Shown: one piece after another, positions 6,155-6,182 of the stretch
Position numbering within the stretch: position 1 is the first letter of the stretch
Layout of the letters: every line of letters begins with the position of its first letter
Assembly: GCA_001769005.1 (NCBI GenBank)
Contig: MENE01000183.1
Span: 14,093 to 20,274, forward strand
Origin: Bacteroidetes bacterium GWA2_31_9b
GTDB lineage: Bacteria; Bacteroidota; Bacteroidia; Bacteroidales; UBA12077
DNA length: 6,182 nt
Direction: 5' to 3'
Position numbers and translations under genes: made by a program
The notes under the pieces: model-generated
The model's database searches: none
Told to the model about the DNA's origin: nothing
The model's input: the letters and a program-made list of their open reading frames with translations, nothing else

Positions 6155-6182
6155 TATTATTATTGGAACAATTGAAACTACC

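Overview
The window looks like chromosomal DNA of a member of the Bacteroidota. The evidence is a strongly AT-rich composition, no Shine-Dalgarno sequences ahead of the starts, a TAnnTTTG-type -7 promoter element, and envelope signal peptides that all place Gln at the +1 position, which is typical of this phylum. A marine or gut Bacteroidales/Marinilabiliales-like organism would fit, but the sequence alone does not fix the genus.

Layout: five genes lie on the minus strand and one on the plus strand. In minus-strand transcription order (right to left) they are a ChaN/Tiki-type haem-binding-family envelope protein (5241-4387), a secreted DUF1028-TPR protein (4368-3373), a Ste24-like M48 membrane metalloprotease (3287-2013), an AAA_14/DUF4143 ATPase (1854-637) and a secreted MORN/YwqK-repeat protein that is cut by the left edge (538-1). 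On the plus strand, diverging from the ChaN-like gene, is a VTC-domain polyphosphate polymerase-like protein (5399-6154). No gene-free stretch exceeds about 160 bases.

How the genes may work together: the ChaN-like and DUF1028 genes are 18 bp apart and the M48 gene follows 85 bp later, so the three plausibly form one transcription unit whose products all enter the envelope. Their shared job is not known. The ATPase gene seems to be its own unit: it has AT-rich flanks, a recognisable Bacteroidota promoter, and a perfect 9-bp inverted repeat sitting between the promoter elements, with a third half-site 40 bp further upstream. This looks like an operator and is the most interesting regulatory signal in the window. 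The ATPase also keeps its Walker motifs but lacks the usual catalytic lysine of its nuclease-like C-terminal domain.

I found no RNA gene, CRISPR array, complete insertion sequence or clear defence system. The gene set is mostly known families; the less described parts are the ATPase operator and the ChaN/DUF1028/M48 grouping.
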